From a virus: a DNA stretch of 35,655 nt. A program made the translations under genes and the position numbers. This document shows, in pieces, positions 24,867 to 32,001 of the stretch. The number at the start of each line of letters is the position of its first letter. The stretch's first letter is position 1. A model generated the notes under the pieces. The model saw nothing but the letters and a program-made list of their open reading frames with translations. It had not been told where the DNA came from and did no database searches. Where the stretch lies: the IMG/VR virus record IMGVR_UViG_3300030329_000640, positions 1-35,655 of that record; one strand, 5' to 3'.

Positions 24867-25138
24867 AAATCATCCGGGCTTATCAGCCCCTCCTCACACA
24901 TCCACTCTCGGATCACCGGGTCGTCCATCAAAGCGTTCCGCAGCTTCTGGAGTGCTTGGTAACAAATGCTCTGTAGGTGCTGGCGGGTGTATGTGCGACC
25001 AGTTGTCACCTTCAGGTGCTCGCCGATCTGATCCCAACTCCAACTGCCTCTTGACTCGTAGCCAGTAGGCGTCAGTTCCCGCTTTCCAAGGACCACGCGG
25101 TCCCCCATTCCAGGTTCTTGCCATCGTTTCAAAGTCAT
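24863..25138 (-). CDS. HTH protein resembling sigma-70 region 4
   Basis: The C-terminal part (SWSWDQIGEHLKVTTGRTYT, then RQHLQSICYQALQKLRNALM, DDPVIREWM) follows the pattern of sigma-70 region 4 or related HTH domains, where W-I---L-VT/S---R-I---AL-KLR is typical. The N-terminal 30 residues are not distinctive and the true start may be internal; no good ribosome-binding site is seen before the ATG at 25138. About 245 nt overlap the endolysin frame. It could be a transcription modulator acting on host or phage polymerase; that is inference. Confidence 0.55.
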   Translation of the reverse strand: MTLKRWQEPGMGDRVVLGKRELTPTGYESRGSWSWDQIGEHLKVTTGRTYTRQHLQSICYQALQKLRNALMDDPVIREWMCEEGLISPDDL

Positions 25139-25610
25139 CGTTAGGAGCCCATCTATCGAGATACGCCCAGAAGATTCGCTTGGCGTACTCTAGGTTCTTG
25201 CAATCCTCATAACGTCCTCCCAACGCCATGTCGTGTTCGATGGCATCCTGCCAACAAGCACGCGATATCTGAAGGGGGCCAATCGATCGGCCACCATCAC
25301 CTACTGCATTCTCTGGGTCGGGGTGCCCCCCGGTCTCTACCATCCGCACGGCTTCAAAGAGACTAAAAGGGAACATCATCCACATATGCTTCGTTCCATT
25401 CGTGGAGGCGTCCGGTGCGAGAGTCGTACTTGACGCTACAGGCAACTCCGGTGTCTCCGGTGTATCGGTTCTTAAGGACTCTGAGGGTCGTGATGTTCTT
25501 ACGTTCTTCGTCTTGCTGATCCCTCTCCAGCCCGATGCAGATATCAGATAGCTGAGCAATAGCACCACTACCCCGCAAGTGACTAAGAGATACGTGCCCA
25601 CCTTCTTCAT
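24894..25610 (-). CDS. Endolysin, lytic-transglycosylase type, possibly with signal anchor
   Basis: The catalytic domain has a Glu in FEAVRMVETGG, followed by GGRSIGPLQIS and FETMARTWNGGPRG, the pattern of lysozyme-like transglycosylases. The frame opens at 25610 with MKKVGTYLLVTCGVVVLLLS, a basic start plus a weakly hydrophobic stretch to about residue 27, then a Ser/Thr/Pro linker to about residue 75. This would be a signal-arrest-release or secretory N-terminus, with GGGAGAAG just before the ATG, but it lies inside the helicase gene in another frame. A short form from ATG 25385 (163 aa) would be cytoplasmic and holin-dependent. The last 47 residues look unlike a folded domain and overlap the HTH gene. 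Confidence 0.75.
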   Translation of the reverse strand: MKKVGTYLLVTCGVVVLLLSYLISASGWRGISKTKNVRTSRPSESLRTDTPETPELPVASSTTLAPDASTNGTKHMWMMFPFSLFEAVRMVETGGHPDPENAVGDGGRSIGPLQISRACWQDAIEHDMALGGRYEDCKNLEYAKRIFWAYLDRWAPNDDFETMARTWNGGPRGPWKAGTDAYWLRVKRQLELGSDRRAPEGDNWSHIHPPAPTEHLLPSTPEAAERFDGRPGDPRVDV

Positions 25611-26976
25611 GGCTTCTCCCTTCGGGTCGTTTGAGATGTGAGACGATGACGAGGGCGATCTGAAGCTCTTCCACTAACGACCGGAGGCGGGTCATCGTGT
25701 TGTCTATCAGTCGCCGCTCGTCACCATCACCAATACCTGAAACCACGATACTCAAGTGATCCAGGAATATGTGCGTGCAGCCCATGCCGCGAGCCATGTA
25801 GCGTATGCGGCTCAACAGGTTTGCACTTTCCAACGAGCCCCAATGGTCGTACAGAACGCAGCGACCATTGCCCACCGTGGCCTCGAAGGCTTCCCTCTTC
25901 GTCTCTTCCGTCACCTCTTCCTGCCCCCACTTGAATGGGGGGATCTCCATATGAAGACCCATAAGGCACTCGGCTGATTGTTTGACGTTCTCTTCCAACG
26001 CCACAATCCCTACCCGATGCCCTTTGTTCAGCAGCCATAGCTGCCACTCTCGGCACACGCTACTCTTCCCAAGCCCCGTGCCACTGGAGAGGGTGACGAC
26101 CTCCCCTTGTCGGAGCCCATACGTCTTTTCATTCAAGCCAGCCCACGGGTACTCAACGCTCTCCTGATCCCGCTCCTCAATGATGCGTTCCCACAGCTCC
26201 TCACCGGGGACCACGCCATCAGGGCGGTAGGCCTTTGCTTCCCAGATGGCAGAGATCAACTCCTTAGTCCGACCGGCTACCAGCATTTCATTTGGGTCGT
26301 TGAGGGGGAGGGACGCTATAGCCGCCTTGCCCGGTGAGAGCAGTAGCGCACACTCGACTGCTGCCTTCTGTCCCGGCTCATCCTGATCCAGCATGAAGAC
26401 AACAAGGTCAAAGCTTTCCAGCCACTCTAAGTGCTGGCGGATTACCTTGGCAGCCCCGGCTGCACCGGAAGGTACAGACACTACAGGCCATCGATTGTTC
26501 TGCGCTTGGGAAACCGACATCGCGTCGATCTCCCCCTCTGTGACCACTAACTTCTTTCCCCCCTCGCCCCATAGGCGCATGCCCCACAGGCCGAGGTTCT
26601 TCCCCTCGCCAAGAATTGCGAAGTCCTTGTCTTTAGTTCGTACCTTCTGGGCAACCACCGCACCCTCTTCGTTGCGGTAGTTAGCTACCTGCACCGGCTT
26701 GCCCTTCCACTCCCCAGTTCCATACGAGAACTTTCGGCAAGTGTCTGTGGAGATGCCCCGCTTAACTAACGGCCCATACTCGAACGTGATCATGCCGCCA
26801 GAGTGGGGAGTCTGTTCTACCACCTTCACCGTTCCTTCAGTTTCCAGGTGGCCGCACCCAAAGCAGTAGCCATGGCCGTCATCGTAGCGGGCCAAGTTGT
26901 CCCGGCTGCCACAGGAGGGACAAGGCTCGTGAGCTACAAACTCACTCTCACGATCATCCAAGGACATAGCGAGCAT
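25363..26976 (-). CDS. Primase-helicase (T7 gp4-like)
   Basis: A 537-residue bifunctional replication protein. The N-terminal zinc-binding domain has CPSC (19-22) and CFGC (38-41); the Toprim primase core has VVTEGEIDAMS (about 144-154) and FMLDQDEPGQ (about 194-203). The helicase domain has Walker A SSGTGLGKSS (about 297-306), IFLDHLSIVVSG (Walker B) and LSHLRGSGAIAQLSD (about 465-480). The acidic/aromatic ending VDDVPF resembles the T7 gp4 tail that contacts DNA polymerase. It overlaps the HTH gene upstream by 23 nt; ATG at 26967 is an alternative. Its last 248 nt also carry the endolysin N-terminus in another frame. Confidence 0.96.
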   Translation of the reverse strand: MLAMSLDDRESEFVAHEPCPSCGSRDNLARYDDGHGYCFGCGHLETEGTVKVVEQTPHSGGMITFEYGPLVKRGISTDTCRKFSYGTGEWKGKPVQVANYRNEEGAVVAQKVRTKDKDFAILGEGKNLGLWGMRLWGEGGKKLVVTEGEIDAMSVSQAQNNRWPVVSVPSGAAGAAKVIRQHLEWLESFDLVVFMLDQDEPGQKAAVECALLLSPGKAAIASLPLNDPNEMLVAGRTKELISAIWEAKAYRPDGVVPGEELWERIIEERDQESVEYPWAGLNEKTYGLRQGEVVTLSSGTGLGKSSVCREWQLWLLNKGHRVGIVALEENVKQSAECLMGLHMEIPPFKWGQEEVTEETKREAFEATVGNGRCVLYDHWGSLESANLLSRIRYMARGMGCTHIFLDHLSIVVSGIGDGDERRLIDNTMTRLRSLVEELQIALVIVSHLKRPEGRSHEEGGHVSLSHLRGSGAIAQLSDICIGLERDQQDEERKNITTLRVLKNRYTGDTGVACSVKYDSRTGRLHEWNEAYVDDVPF

Positions 26977-27187
26977 AGCTTTTTCCCAGCGTATCCTGCT
27001 TCATGTCCGTCTCAATTTCATACCCACGATCTCGGAGGTCTTTAATCCGAGCCGCCAGCCGGTAGATCCGGTACAGAAGTAAAGCCTCCTGCGCTGAAAT
27101 CGAACCCTTCATCTCCAAATGATTCAGGATGAGCTGTGCCTGTGACGCCTTCTTCATCTTTCCGCCGAACAAGTCCATTTGTGTCAT
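26954..27187 (-). CDS. Small HTH protein (HTH_39-like), 77 aa
   Basis: A 77-residue protein starting MTQMDLFGGKMKKASQAQLI. It reads LILNHLEMKGSISAQEALLL, then YRIYRLAARIKDLRDRGYEI and a short wing (KSYARYVLG), which is a compact winged-helix pattern found in many phages and often described as a helix-turn-helix domain of unknown role. GAGGAGAAAA lies before this ATG, which is preferred to the longer frame to 27250. The first 146 nt overlap the RusA-like gene in another frame, and it precedes the primase-helicase gene. It may regulate middle genes or assist replication. Confidence 0.72.
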   Translation of the reverse strand: MTQMDLFGGKMKKASQAQLILNHLEMKGSISAQEALLLYRIYRLAARIKDLRDRGYEIETDMKQDTLGKSYARYVLG

Positions 27188-27569
27188 TGGTTTTCTCCTC
27201 GACCCAGAGGTCGATAAAGCCTTCGTCGTCTGCAAAGTCTTTATGGGCACAGATGTTTTCGATCTGTATGTCGTCCTCCCAGACGATCCCGTTGCAGCAG
27301 TCCAGTAAGATTTTCAGGTAGTTGTCGATGTCACCCCGAGGTGTGTTGAGCTTGGAAGTCTTTGGCCGCTTGACGGCAAAGGCTACCCAAACCCGAAGCG
27401 ATCCGCTCATTGGCTTAGCGGGGAGAAATCCTTGCTCCCGCATACTACTCAGCAAGGCCACGGCCTCTGAGCGCATCGCCTGATGCCGCTTCCCGTAGTA
27501 AGTGCCCCACTTGGAGACACGCGGGCGAGAAGCTGGCACGGGGTTGACTTCGAGGCGAACCTTCAACAT
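27042..27569 (-). CDS. RusA-family Holliday junction resolvase
   Basis: The sequence starts MLKVRLEVNPVPASRPRVSK, continues with YYGKRHQAMRSEA, and has the acidic cluster TPRGDIDNYLKILLDCCNGI followed by VWEDDIQIENICAHKDF. These are the RusA hallmarks, with conserved Asp residues around 80-100. It lies between the ssDNA-binding protein and the helicase, the place of T7 gp3 endonuclease I, and probably replaces it in resolving branches before packaging. The fold should end near residue 125; the last 49 residues are Gly/Asp/Ser-rich and overlap the HTH gene. The ATG overlaps the preceding stop as TGATG. Confidence 0.85.
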   Translation of the reverse strand: MLKVRLEVNPVPASRPRVSKWGTYYGKRHQAMRSEAVALLSSMREQGFLPAKPMSGSLRVWVAFAVKRPKTSKLNTPRGDIDNYLKILLDCCNGIVWEDDIQIENICAHKDFADDEGFIDLWVEEKTNDTNGLVRRKDEEGVTGTAHPESFGDEGFDFSAGGFTSVPDLPAGGSD

Positions 27570-28141
27570 CAGAAGTCGGCAGCCTCGAAGCTGACGTCAT
27601 CGCTAAGAGTGGATGCAGCAGATTCAAAGCCCTCAACAGCTTCAAAGCTACAGGCCGCTCCGCCCTTATGTTCCTTAAGATCCAGAACCTGAACGCCCCG
27701 AAGTCGTAGGGTCATCCCCACGCCCAGAGCGGCTACGAACCAAGTGTAAGGCTCGAACTCAATGACCAACGTAGAGCCGCCGCCAATCGGTTCAGACAAC
27801 GGATTGACCTTCGCATCCACAAGAACCGGACGCTGCTCCAGGCCCCGCGATGTCTTCGCTTTCATTTTGAATCGGAAAAGATAGTTACCAGTAAGCTCGC
27901 CATCGTCGTCGTACTCTTCAGAGAACGGGAGGTCGGCCTTCTTGAGCTTTGGCTTCTTATGCTCTTTGCACTCAGCCGCGTAAGCATCGTCGTGTAGCTT
28001 CTCTAGTGCATTGATAAGCTTCTGCCCGGCTTCACCGTCCAGCTTAAGCTGTGTTTGGTACACGCCGTTCTCATCGAACTTAGTGTCGGGCTCATTGAGG
28101 TGAGGGTATACCGCGATACCCTTGGCTTTCATGATTGGCAT
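27569..28141 (-). CDS. Single-stranded DNA-binding protein (T7 gp2.5-like)
   Basis: A 190-residue OB-fold protein with the opening KAKGIAVYPHLNEPDTKFDE, YQTQLKLDGEAG, the middle YLFRFKMKAKTSRGLEQRPV and GGGSTLVIEFEPYTW. The C-terminus is acidic and ends in an aromatic residue (DDVSFEAADF), the tail by which gp2.5-type proteins contact DNA polymerase and helicase. AAAGGAGA lies upstream of the ATG. It starts 33 nt after the RNA polymerase stop, a gap that also contains a weak T3-like promoter match. Confidence 0.92.
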   Translation of the reverse strand: MPIMKAKGIAVYPHLNEPDTKFDENGVYQTQLKLDGEAGQKLINALEKLHDDAYAAECKEHKKPKLKKADLPFSEEYDDDGELTGNYLFRFKMKAKTSRGLEQRPVLVDAKVNPLSEPIGGGSTLVIEFEPYTWFVAALGVGMTLRLRGVQVLDLKEHKGGAACSFEAVEGFESAASTLSDDVSFEAADF

Positions 28142-28174
28142 GTCAGTCTCCTTTTAATGCCTGAGTGGATTAAA

Positions 28175-30571
28175 TTAATGGTAGAAATACTCACTTTCTC
28201 GGGCGAGTCGTACGTCCAGAGTTCCTCGCTGTGGAGGCTCTGGCAATGTAACACCATTCGGCAAGTAGCACGTGATCTCATTACTAAATCTTTGAAGTAT
28301 GTCTTCGCTAAAGATTTCGACAACACTATCGAGCACATTGGTACGCATAGTGCCCATGTCAGCAGCAAGGCATAAGAAAGCGTCGTGGATAGTTGTTTGA
28401 AACGTCATGCCCATTGACGAGTTCATAAGCGTCGCCATCTCCCCAATGGCTTTATCAAGCGAATGGATCACATTTGGTGCTATACCGTTACGGTTCTTAG
28501 CTTTCCCTAGTTTCCCGGTGCCTACCCGAACGCGGTGCTGGCGAATGACATCGCCGATAACCGTGCGAACAGACTGCCCCGCCCATGTTTCATAAGCTTG
28601 CTTGACCATAAAGCCTGTGGGAGTTGTCCACCGGATAGCCACACCTTCGCTAATACAGATGTTCGAGACCTCTTGAAGCCACGACATAGCTTTACGGGCC
28701 TCACCAACAACGTCACCAATAGCATCCCACACAAGCCGACTAAGGAAAGAACAGGGCTGAAAGACTTCCTCCCATCCAAAGGGGTTTTCTATCTGCCGCT
28801 TCTTCCGCTCGTCATTAAACCACTCAATGATGTAGGTAGTGCACGAGTGTAGGGTGCCACTGTATGGAATAACCATGCACGGGCGTTTGGTAGCCTTGCG
28901 AGTAACTCCGAAGTCCAGCCACACCTGGGCCATTGGATGATCCGAAGCCTTAAGGCGTGCGATCGTTCCGTCCGCTACGTCTTGGTAGATGTCGCGGGGC
29001 CGGTCGTTAGGCAATACGTTTGTGGCGGCTGCTCCCACCGGGTCACGCATGAGCAAGGAATAAAGTTGCAGACCATTCGATGAGCCATCAATCGCACAAG
29101 GCAGGTGGGAAACATAACCACGCCCCACCCTCATATATGCAGCCCAGTCTTTGCAGAACGCTAAGAAAGCCCACGGCTTATCGACCTTGCCCCACAACGA
29201 TGTAGTGCCGCAGGGGTCTGCGCTAATAGCTTCAATCATATCTCGGTTGGCGTGCACCCATTGCTGCCGCTCGTCTAGTGTGCACTTGTCTTCGCCAGCG
29301 ACGTTTGCCCCATGGACTGCCAGCCACTTCTCAGCCTCATCAGTTTCGATAGGCTTCCCCTCAGCCGCCATCAACAAGGACCGGGCTTCGTCGCTGCCCT
29401 GTGGCTGTAGGAAATAAACCCGTGGATATTTTCGGCCCCGAAAGTCACAGTACCAAGGGAAGTACATCTCTTCGTTACGAAACTTATTCGCCATCCACAG
29501 GATCTTGGTGAGCTGAAGCCGCTTAGATGATTCCGCCTCATTCTCGAAACGAATCCGGGCCGCTAACTTCCGCCACTTGCGGCGAGCGTCAGCGTTTGTC
29601 TCGATGTCTACAGGCTTTGTGGGCATTGGTTGCCCACTTGCCGAGGGAAGCCCACCGATCTCGATGTCCGCCTCCCAGCAGTACGTCATCGTCTCAAGGA
29701 TGTGCTCGTTAATAATCCACGGCACTCGTTGTAGTTGATTGACCGTTGCTTTCGTGGAGTAAAGCTCAAGGGCATCAAGCTCTTCGAGGTGCGTTTTGTC
29801 CCGCGTCTTGATTAAAGGCCGAGGCACTACGTTCTCGGTGAGGTAGCCCCCAGTGTAGACGTCAGTCCAGTCTGCCGGTCGCTCCACCATAGGTAGGTAC
29901 ATCGGCGACAAGTCTTCGGCATACTTGTGTGCCCCCTTCATCCACTCCATCAAGGCATCCGTAGCGTGGACATACGTAACCCGCTTGCCCAGTAGGCCGG
30001 TACGTGTTGTGATATCAATCAGACCAGTAGCTTGGTGCATCAACTCAATCAACACCATGCCGACCTTTACGCGGTCATTGGTCGGCCACTTCTTAAAGTT
30101 CTGCTTGGTGAACTTCTCAGTGTTCTGGAGGAACCTTCGTTTCGTGGTGTATCCAGGTATCCTCTTAATCTTCTTGAGTTGATCCTGCCAGAGGTGGGGC
30201 TCCTTGGCCTTAAGGTCTCGCCATCTCACCTCGTCCTCAACCATGCGGACTACTTTGAACGCCGCTTTCGTCAGCGTCTCGTGCATGGAGATCGAGTCAA
30301 GCACTGTCCGGGCAGCAATGGCTGCGATCATGTCTACCGGCAAGCTGTCGATGTAAGGGTACGCAGCACTCCTCTGGCCCACAGGCTTCTGCGTCACCAT
30401 TCGCTTCCAGCCCTTAACAGCTTCAGCCAATAAGCTCACAGATTCCGTAAGGAGCCGACGCCCTACAGGGTGCTGGGTCTCCATGCCGATATGAGCAACA
30501 CGATCGACCTTCTTCCAATACCGCTCGATACCGGTATCTCGCATCTCTCGCTCTAAATCAGATTGTCGCAT
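28175..30571 (-). CDS. Single-subunit RNA polymerase (T7 gp1-like)
   Basis: A 798-residue DNA-dependent RNA polymerase for middle and late phage genes. Motif A is AIDGSSNGLQ with catalytic Asp about 495; motif B is RKATKRPCMVIPYSGT (Arg 558, Lys 562, Tyr 570, matching T7 Arg627, Lys631 and Tyr639); motif C is TTIHDAFLC with catalytic Asp about 730. The segment NRNGIAPNVIHSLD follows the promoter-specificity loop, which is shorter than in T7. The end (ESEYFYH) resembles the T7 aromatic terminus. Length is below T7 (883 aa) and near marine relatives. A hairpin terminator lies upstream. Confidence 0.97.
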   Translation of the reverse strand: MRQSDLEREMRDTGIERYWKKVDRVAHIGMETQHPVGRRLLTESVSLLAEAVKGWKRMVTQKPVGQRSAAYPYIDSLPVDMIAAIAARTVLDSISMHETLTKAAFKVVRMVEDEVRWRDLKAKEPHLWQDQLKKIKRIPGYTTKRRFLQNTEKFTKQNFKKWPTNDRVKVGMVLIELMHQATGLIDITTRTGLLGKRVTYVHATDALMEWMKGAHKYAEDLSPMYLPMVERPADWTDVYTGGYLTENVVPRPLIKTRDKTHLEELDALELYSTKATVNQLQRVPWIINEHILETMTYCWEADIEIGGLPSASGQPMPTKPVDIETNADARRKWRKLAARIRFENEAESSKRLQLTKILWMANKFRNEEMYFPWYCDFRGRKYPRVYFLQPQGSDEARSLLMAAEGKPIETDEAEKWLAVHGANVAGEDKCTLDERQQWVHANRDMIEAISADPCGTTSLWGKVDKPWAFLAFCKDWAAYMRVGRGYVSHLPCAIDGSSNGLQLYSLLMRDPVGAAATNVLPNDRPRDIYQDVADGTIARLKASDHPMAQVWLDFGVTRKATKRPCMVIPYSGTLHSCTTYIIEWFNDERKKRQIENPFGWEEVFQPCSFLSRLVWDAIGDVVGEARKAMSWLQEVSNICISEGVAIRWTTPTGFMVKQAYETWAGQSVRTVIGDVIRQHRVRVGTGKLGKAKNRNGIAPNVIHSLDKAIGEMATLMNSSMGMTFQTTIHDAFLCLAADMGTMRTNVLDSVVEIFSEDILQRFSNEITCYLPNGVTLPEPPQRGTLDVRLARESEYFYH

Positions 30572-30638
30572 GTTCTCGTTTCGTCCCTGAAACGCGGCAG
30601 CAAATCTGCCACACCTACCTAATCGGCAAAGTCCCTCG

Positions 30639-30657
30639 CCTTAGTGGATAGTTTATA
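30639..30657 (-). promoter_or_regulatory. Possible promoter upstream of RNA polymerase gene
   Basis: The minus strand reads TATAAACTATCCACTAAGG. TATAAA could serve as a host -10 box without a convincing -35, and CTATCCACTAAGG resembles the CTATCACTAAAG motif before the gp16-like gene. It lies between the hairpin terminator and the polymerase start, where a second promoter would be useful. Confidence 0.25.
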
Positions 30658-30662
30658 CCAAA

Positions 30663-30695
30663 CAGAAACCCAAAGGCCGGAGCCCTTGGGTTCTG
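30663..30695 (-). terminator. Hairpin terminator between tRNA and RNA polymerase gene
   Basis: On the minus strand CAGAACCCAAGGGC-TCCG-GCCTTTGGGTTTCTG forms a stem of about 13 bp with one mismatch and one bulge, followed by TTTGG. There is no long T-run, so it may act as a weak terminator or an RNA-processing site. Confidence 0.55.
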
Positions 30696-30737
30696 AGAGA
30701 AGAAGAAAGACTTGTCGCTGTGGATGGATACTAGATG

Positions 30738-30750
30738 GATTTTAAGTCTG
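30738..30750 (-). repeat. 13-bp copy of tRNA-Leu anticodon loop sequence
   Basis: CAGACTTAAAATC on the minus strand is an exact copy of 30805-30817 within the tRNA anticodon stem-loop. It lies 8 nt beyond the encoded CCA end. Anticodon loops are common crossover sites for tyrosine integrases, so it may be a secondary core site, an arm site or a remnant of recombination. Confidence 0.6.
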
Positions 30751-30757
30751 ATGCAAG

Positions 30758-30845
30758 TGGTGCGAGCGGCGGGAGTCGAACCCGCATCCCATTGTGTGGG
30801 GGCAGATTTTAAGTCTGCTGCGTATACCAGTTCCGCCACGCTCGC
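30758..30845 (-). tRNA. tRNA-Leu (UAA) with encoded CCA, probable attP
   Basis: A complete class II tRNA: acceptor arms GCGAGCG and CGCTCGC, D-arm GCG/CGC, anticodon stem GCAGA/TCTGC with loop CTTAAAA giving anticodon TAA, variable arm CCCA-CACAA-TGGG, T-arm GCGGG-TTCGACT-CCCGC, discriminator A and encoded CCA. It lies 12 nt downstream of the integrase stop. Phages that integrate into tRNA genes usually carry only the 3' part of the target; here every arm is intact, so it can restore the host gene or work as a tRNA. Host tRNA-Leu(UAA) is the likely attB. Confidence 0.93.
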
Positions 30846-30856
30846 TTGGATCTGCC

Positions 30857-31900
30857 TCAAGCCCATACCACATTGGCAAGCGAAAGACTAGCGGGTCCGC
30901 TGGGCTCCAACAAGTTCACCGCGTCCACTAAGTTATGAGGGGCTAGGTGAGCGTACCGAAGCGTGGTCTCAAGGGACAAATGCCCGGCTAACTCCTTCAC
31001 AGTAAGGATGGGAACACCACGCTGCACTAACCTGGAGCAGAACGTATGACGTAACGCATGCGGCACGGCCTCCTTATCGTTGGCCCATTCCATATGCAAC
31101 CGAAGTCTATCCCACCAGTTGCGGATATGCCCCGCAGTTGCCCACTTGAATGGCCCTTGCTTGTGGAGCCGCATAGCTTCCACAGCAGCACGGGCTGCCT
31201 TGGTCATCGGGACGCCACGAGGTGATCCAGACTTGGAGTCTGGCAAGATCACAAAGTCCCCTTGGATATCCTGCCACTCAAGACTGCGAGTCTCCCCACA
31301 CCTGAAGCCCGTGTCCGCTTGAAACCTCACCCAATGAGCAAAGTCTGAATGCCCCAAATGATTGAAGTATGCCGTCATCTCCCGAAGCTCATCGTCGGTA
31401 AACCATCGGATACGCCCCACCTTCTCGGTACGCTTCGTGACCTTGGGCTTAGAATCAATGATGCCTAAGTCCTTGGCAATCGTCAGGCACTTAGACAACG
31501 CCGCTAACTTTCGATTGATTGTCCCATTCCCAAGCCCCTCGGCCTGAAGCCCTAACGTCAGCCGGTCAATCATGAACAAGTCCACCGACTTAATAGGCGT
31601 ATGGGCTCCCAAGATATCACAGCACTTCAAGGCATTCCGGTGGCTGTCCGCCCCAGACTTCTGCCCGCTCCAGTGATTGCGATACGTGTACTCGACAATC
31701 TCGCCAAGGGTCTTGGGCTTGCCGGGCTCCGCTCGCTGGGGAGTGTCCCCCATATCAGGGAGACGGCCAGCCACTAAGTCAGCCTTCGCCTGTGCAGCCC
31801 ATATCTCAGCGTCTTCAAAGGTTCCAAAGCGTCTACGCTTCCGCACGCCCTTGTGGACTACGGTAGCCTGAAAGGTACGGCCATCGGCTCGTATGCTCAT
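30857..31900 (-). CDS. int: Tyrosine-family integrase
   Basis: A 347-residue recombinase. The N-terminal arm-binding domain (TFQATVVHKGVRKRRRFGTF) is followed by a SAM-like core-binding domain (about 63-150) and the catalytic domain with Arg 200 (TGFRCGETRSLEW), Lys 223, His 281 and Arg 284 (HALRHTF), His 307 (LAGHLSLETT) and Tyr 316 (LRYAHL). The complete catalytic set implies activity. The ATG at 31900 has TGGAGAAAC 4 nt upstream; a longer frame to 32005 would translate through a strong hairpin and lacks a ribosome-binding site. The gene ends 12 nt before tRNA-Leu, the expected attachment site. Confidence 0.95.
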   Translation of the reverse strand: MSIRADGRTFQATVVHKGVRKRRRFGTFEDAEIWAAQAKADLVAGRLPDMGDTPQRAEPGKPKTLGEIVEYTYRNHWSGQKSGADSHRNALKCCDILGAHTPIKSVDLFMIDRLTLGLQAEGLGNGTINRKLAALSKCLTIAKDLGIIDSKPKVTKRTEKVGRIRWFTDDELREMTAYFNHLGHSDFAHWVRFQADTGFRCGETRSLEWQDIQGDFVILPDSKSGSPRGVPMTKAARAAVEAMRLHKQGPFKWATAGHIRNWWDRLRLHMEWANDKEAVPHALRHTFCSRLVQRGVPILTVKELAGHLSLETTLRYAHLAPHNLVDAVNLLEPSGPASLSLANVVWA

Positions 31901-31947
31901 TCGAGTTTCTCCAGGATAATAAGGTGATAAGGATATTTGGCAACAAA

Positions 31948-31987
31948 GAGCCCCCGCCGATCCAGTTGACCAGAAGGGCGGGGGCTC
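31948..31987 (-). terminator. Strong hairpin between early genes and integrase
   Basis: A perfect 11-bp GC-rich stem (GAGCCCCCGCC / GGCGGGGGCTC) with an 18-nt loop; on the minus strand TTTGTTG follows. It should stop or attenuate early transcription before the integrase, or act as a processing site, letting integrase be regulated separately from the early operon. Confidence 0.65.
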
Positions 31988-32001
31988 AGGAGAAACCAAA
32001 G

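Noticed and set aside
30615-30866. 83-codon frame over the tRNA
   Set aside because: It is a chance frame running across an evident tRNA gene and a terminator hairpin.
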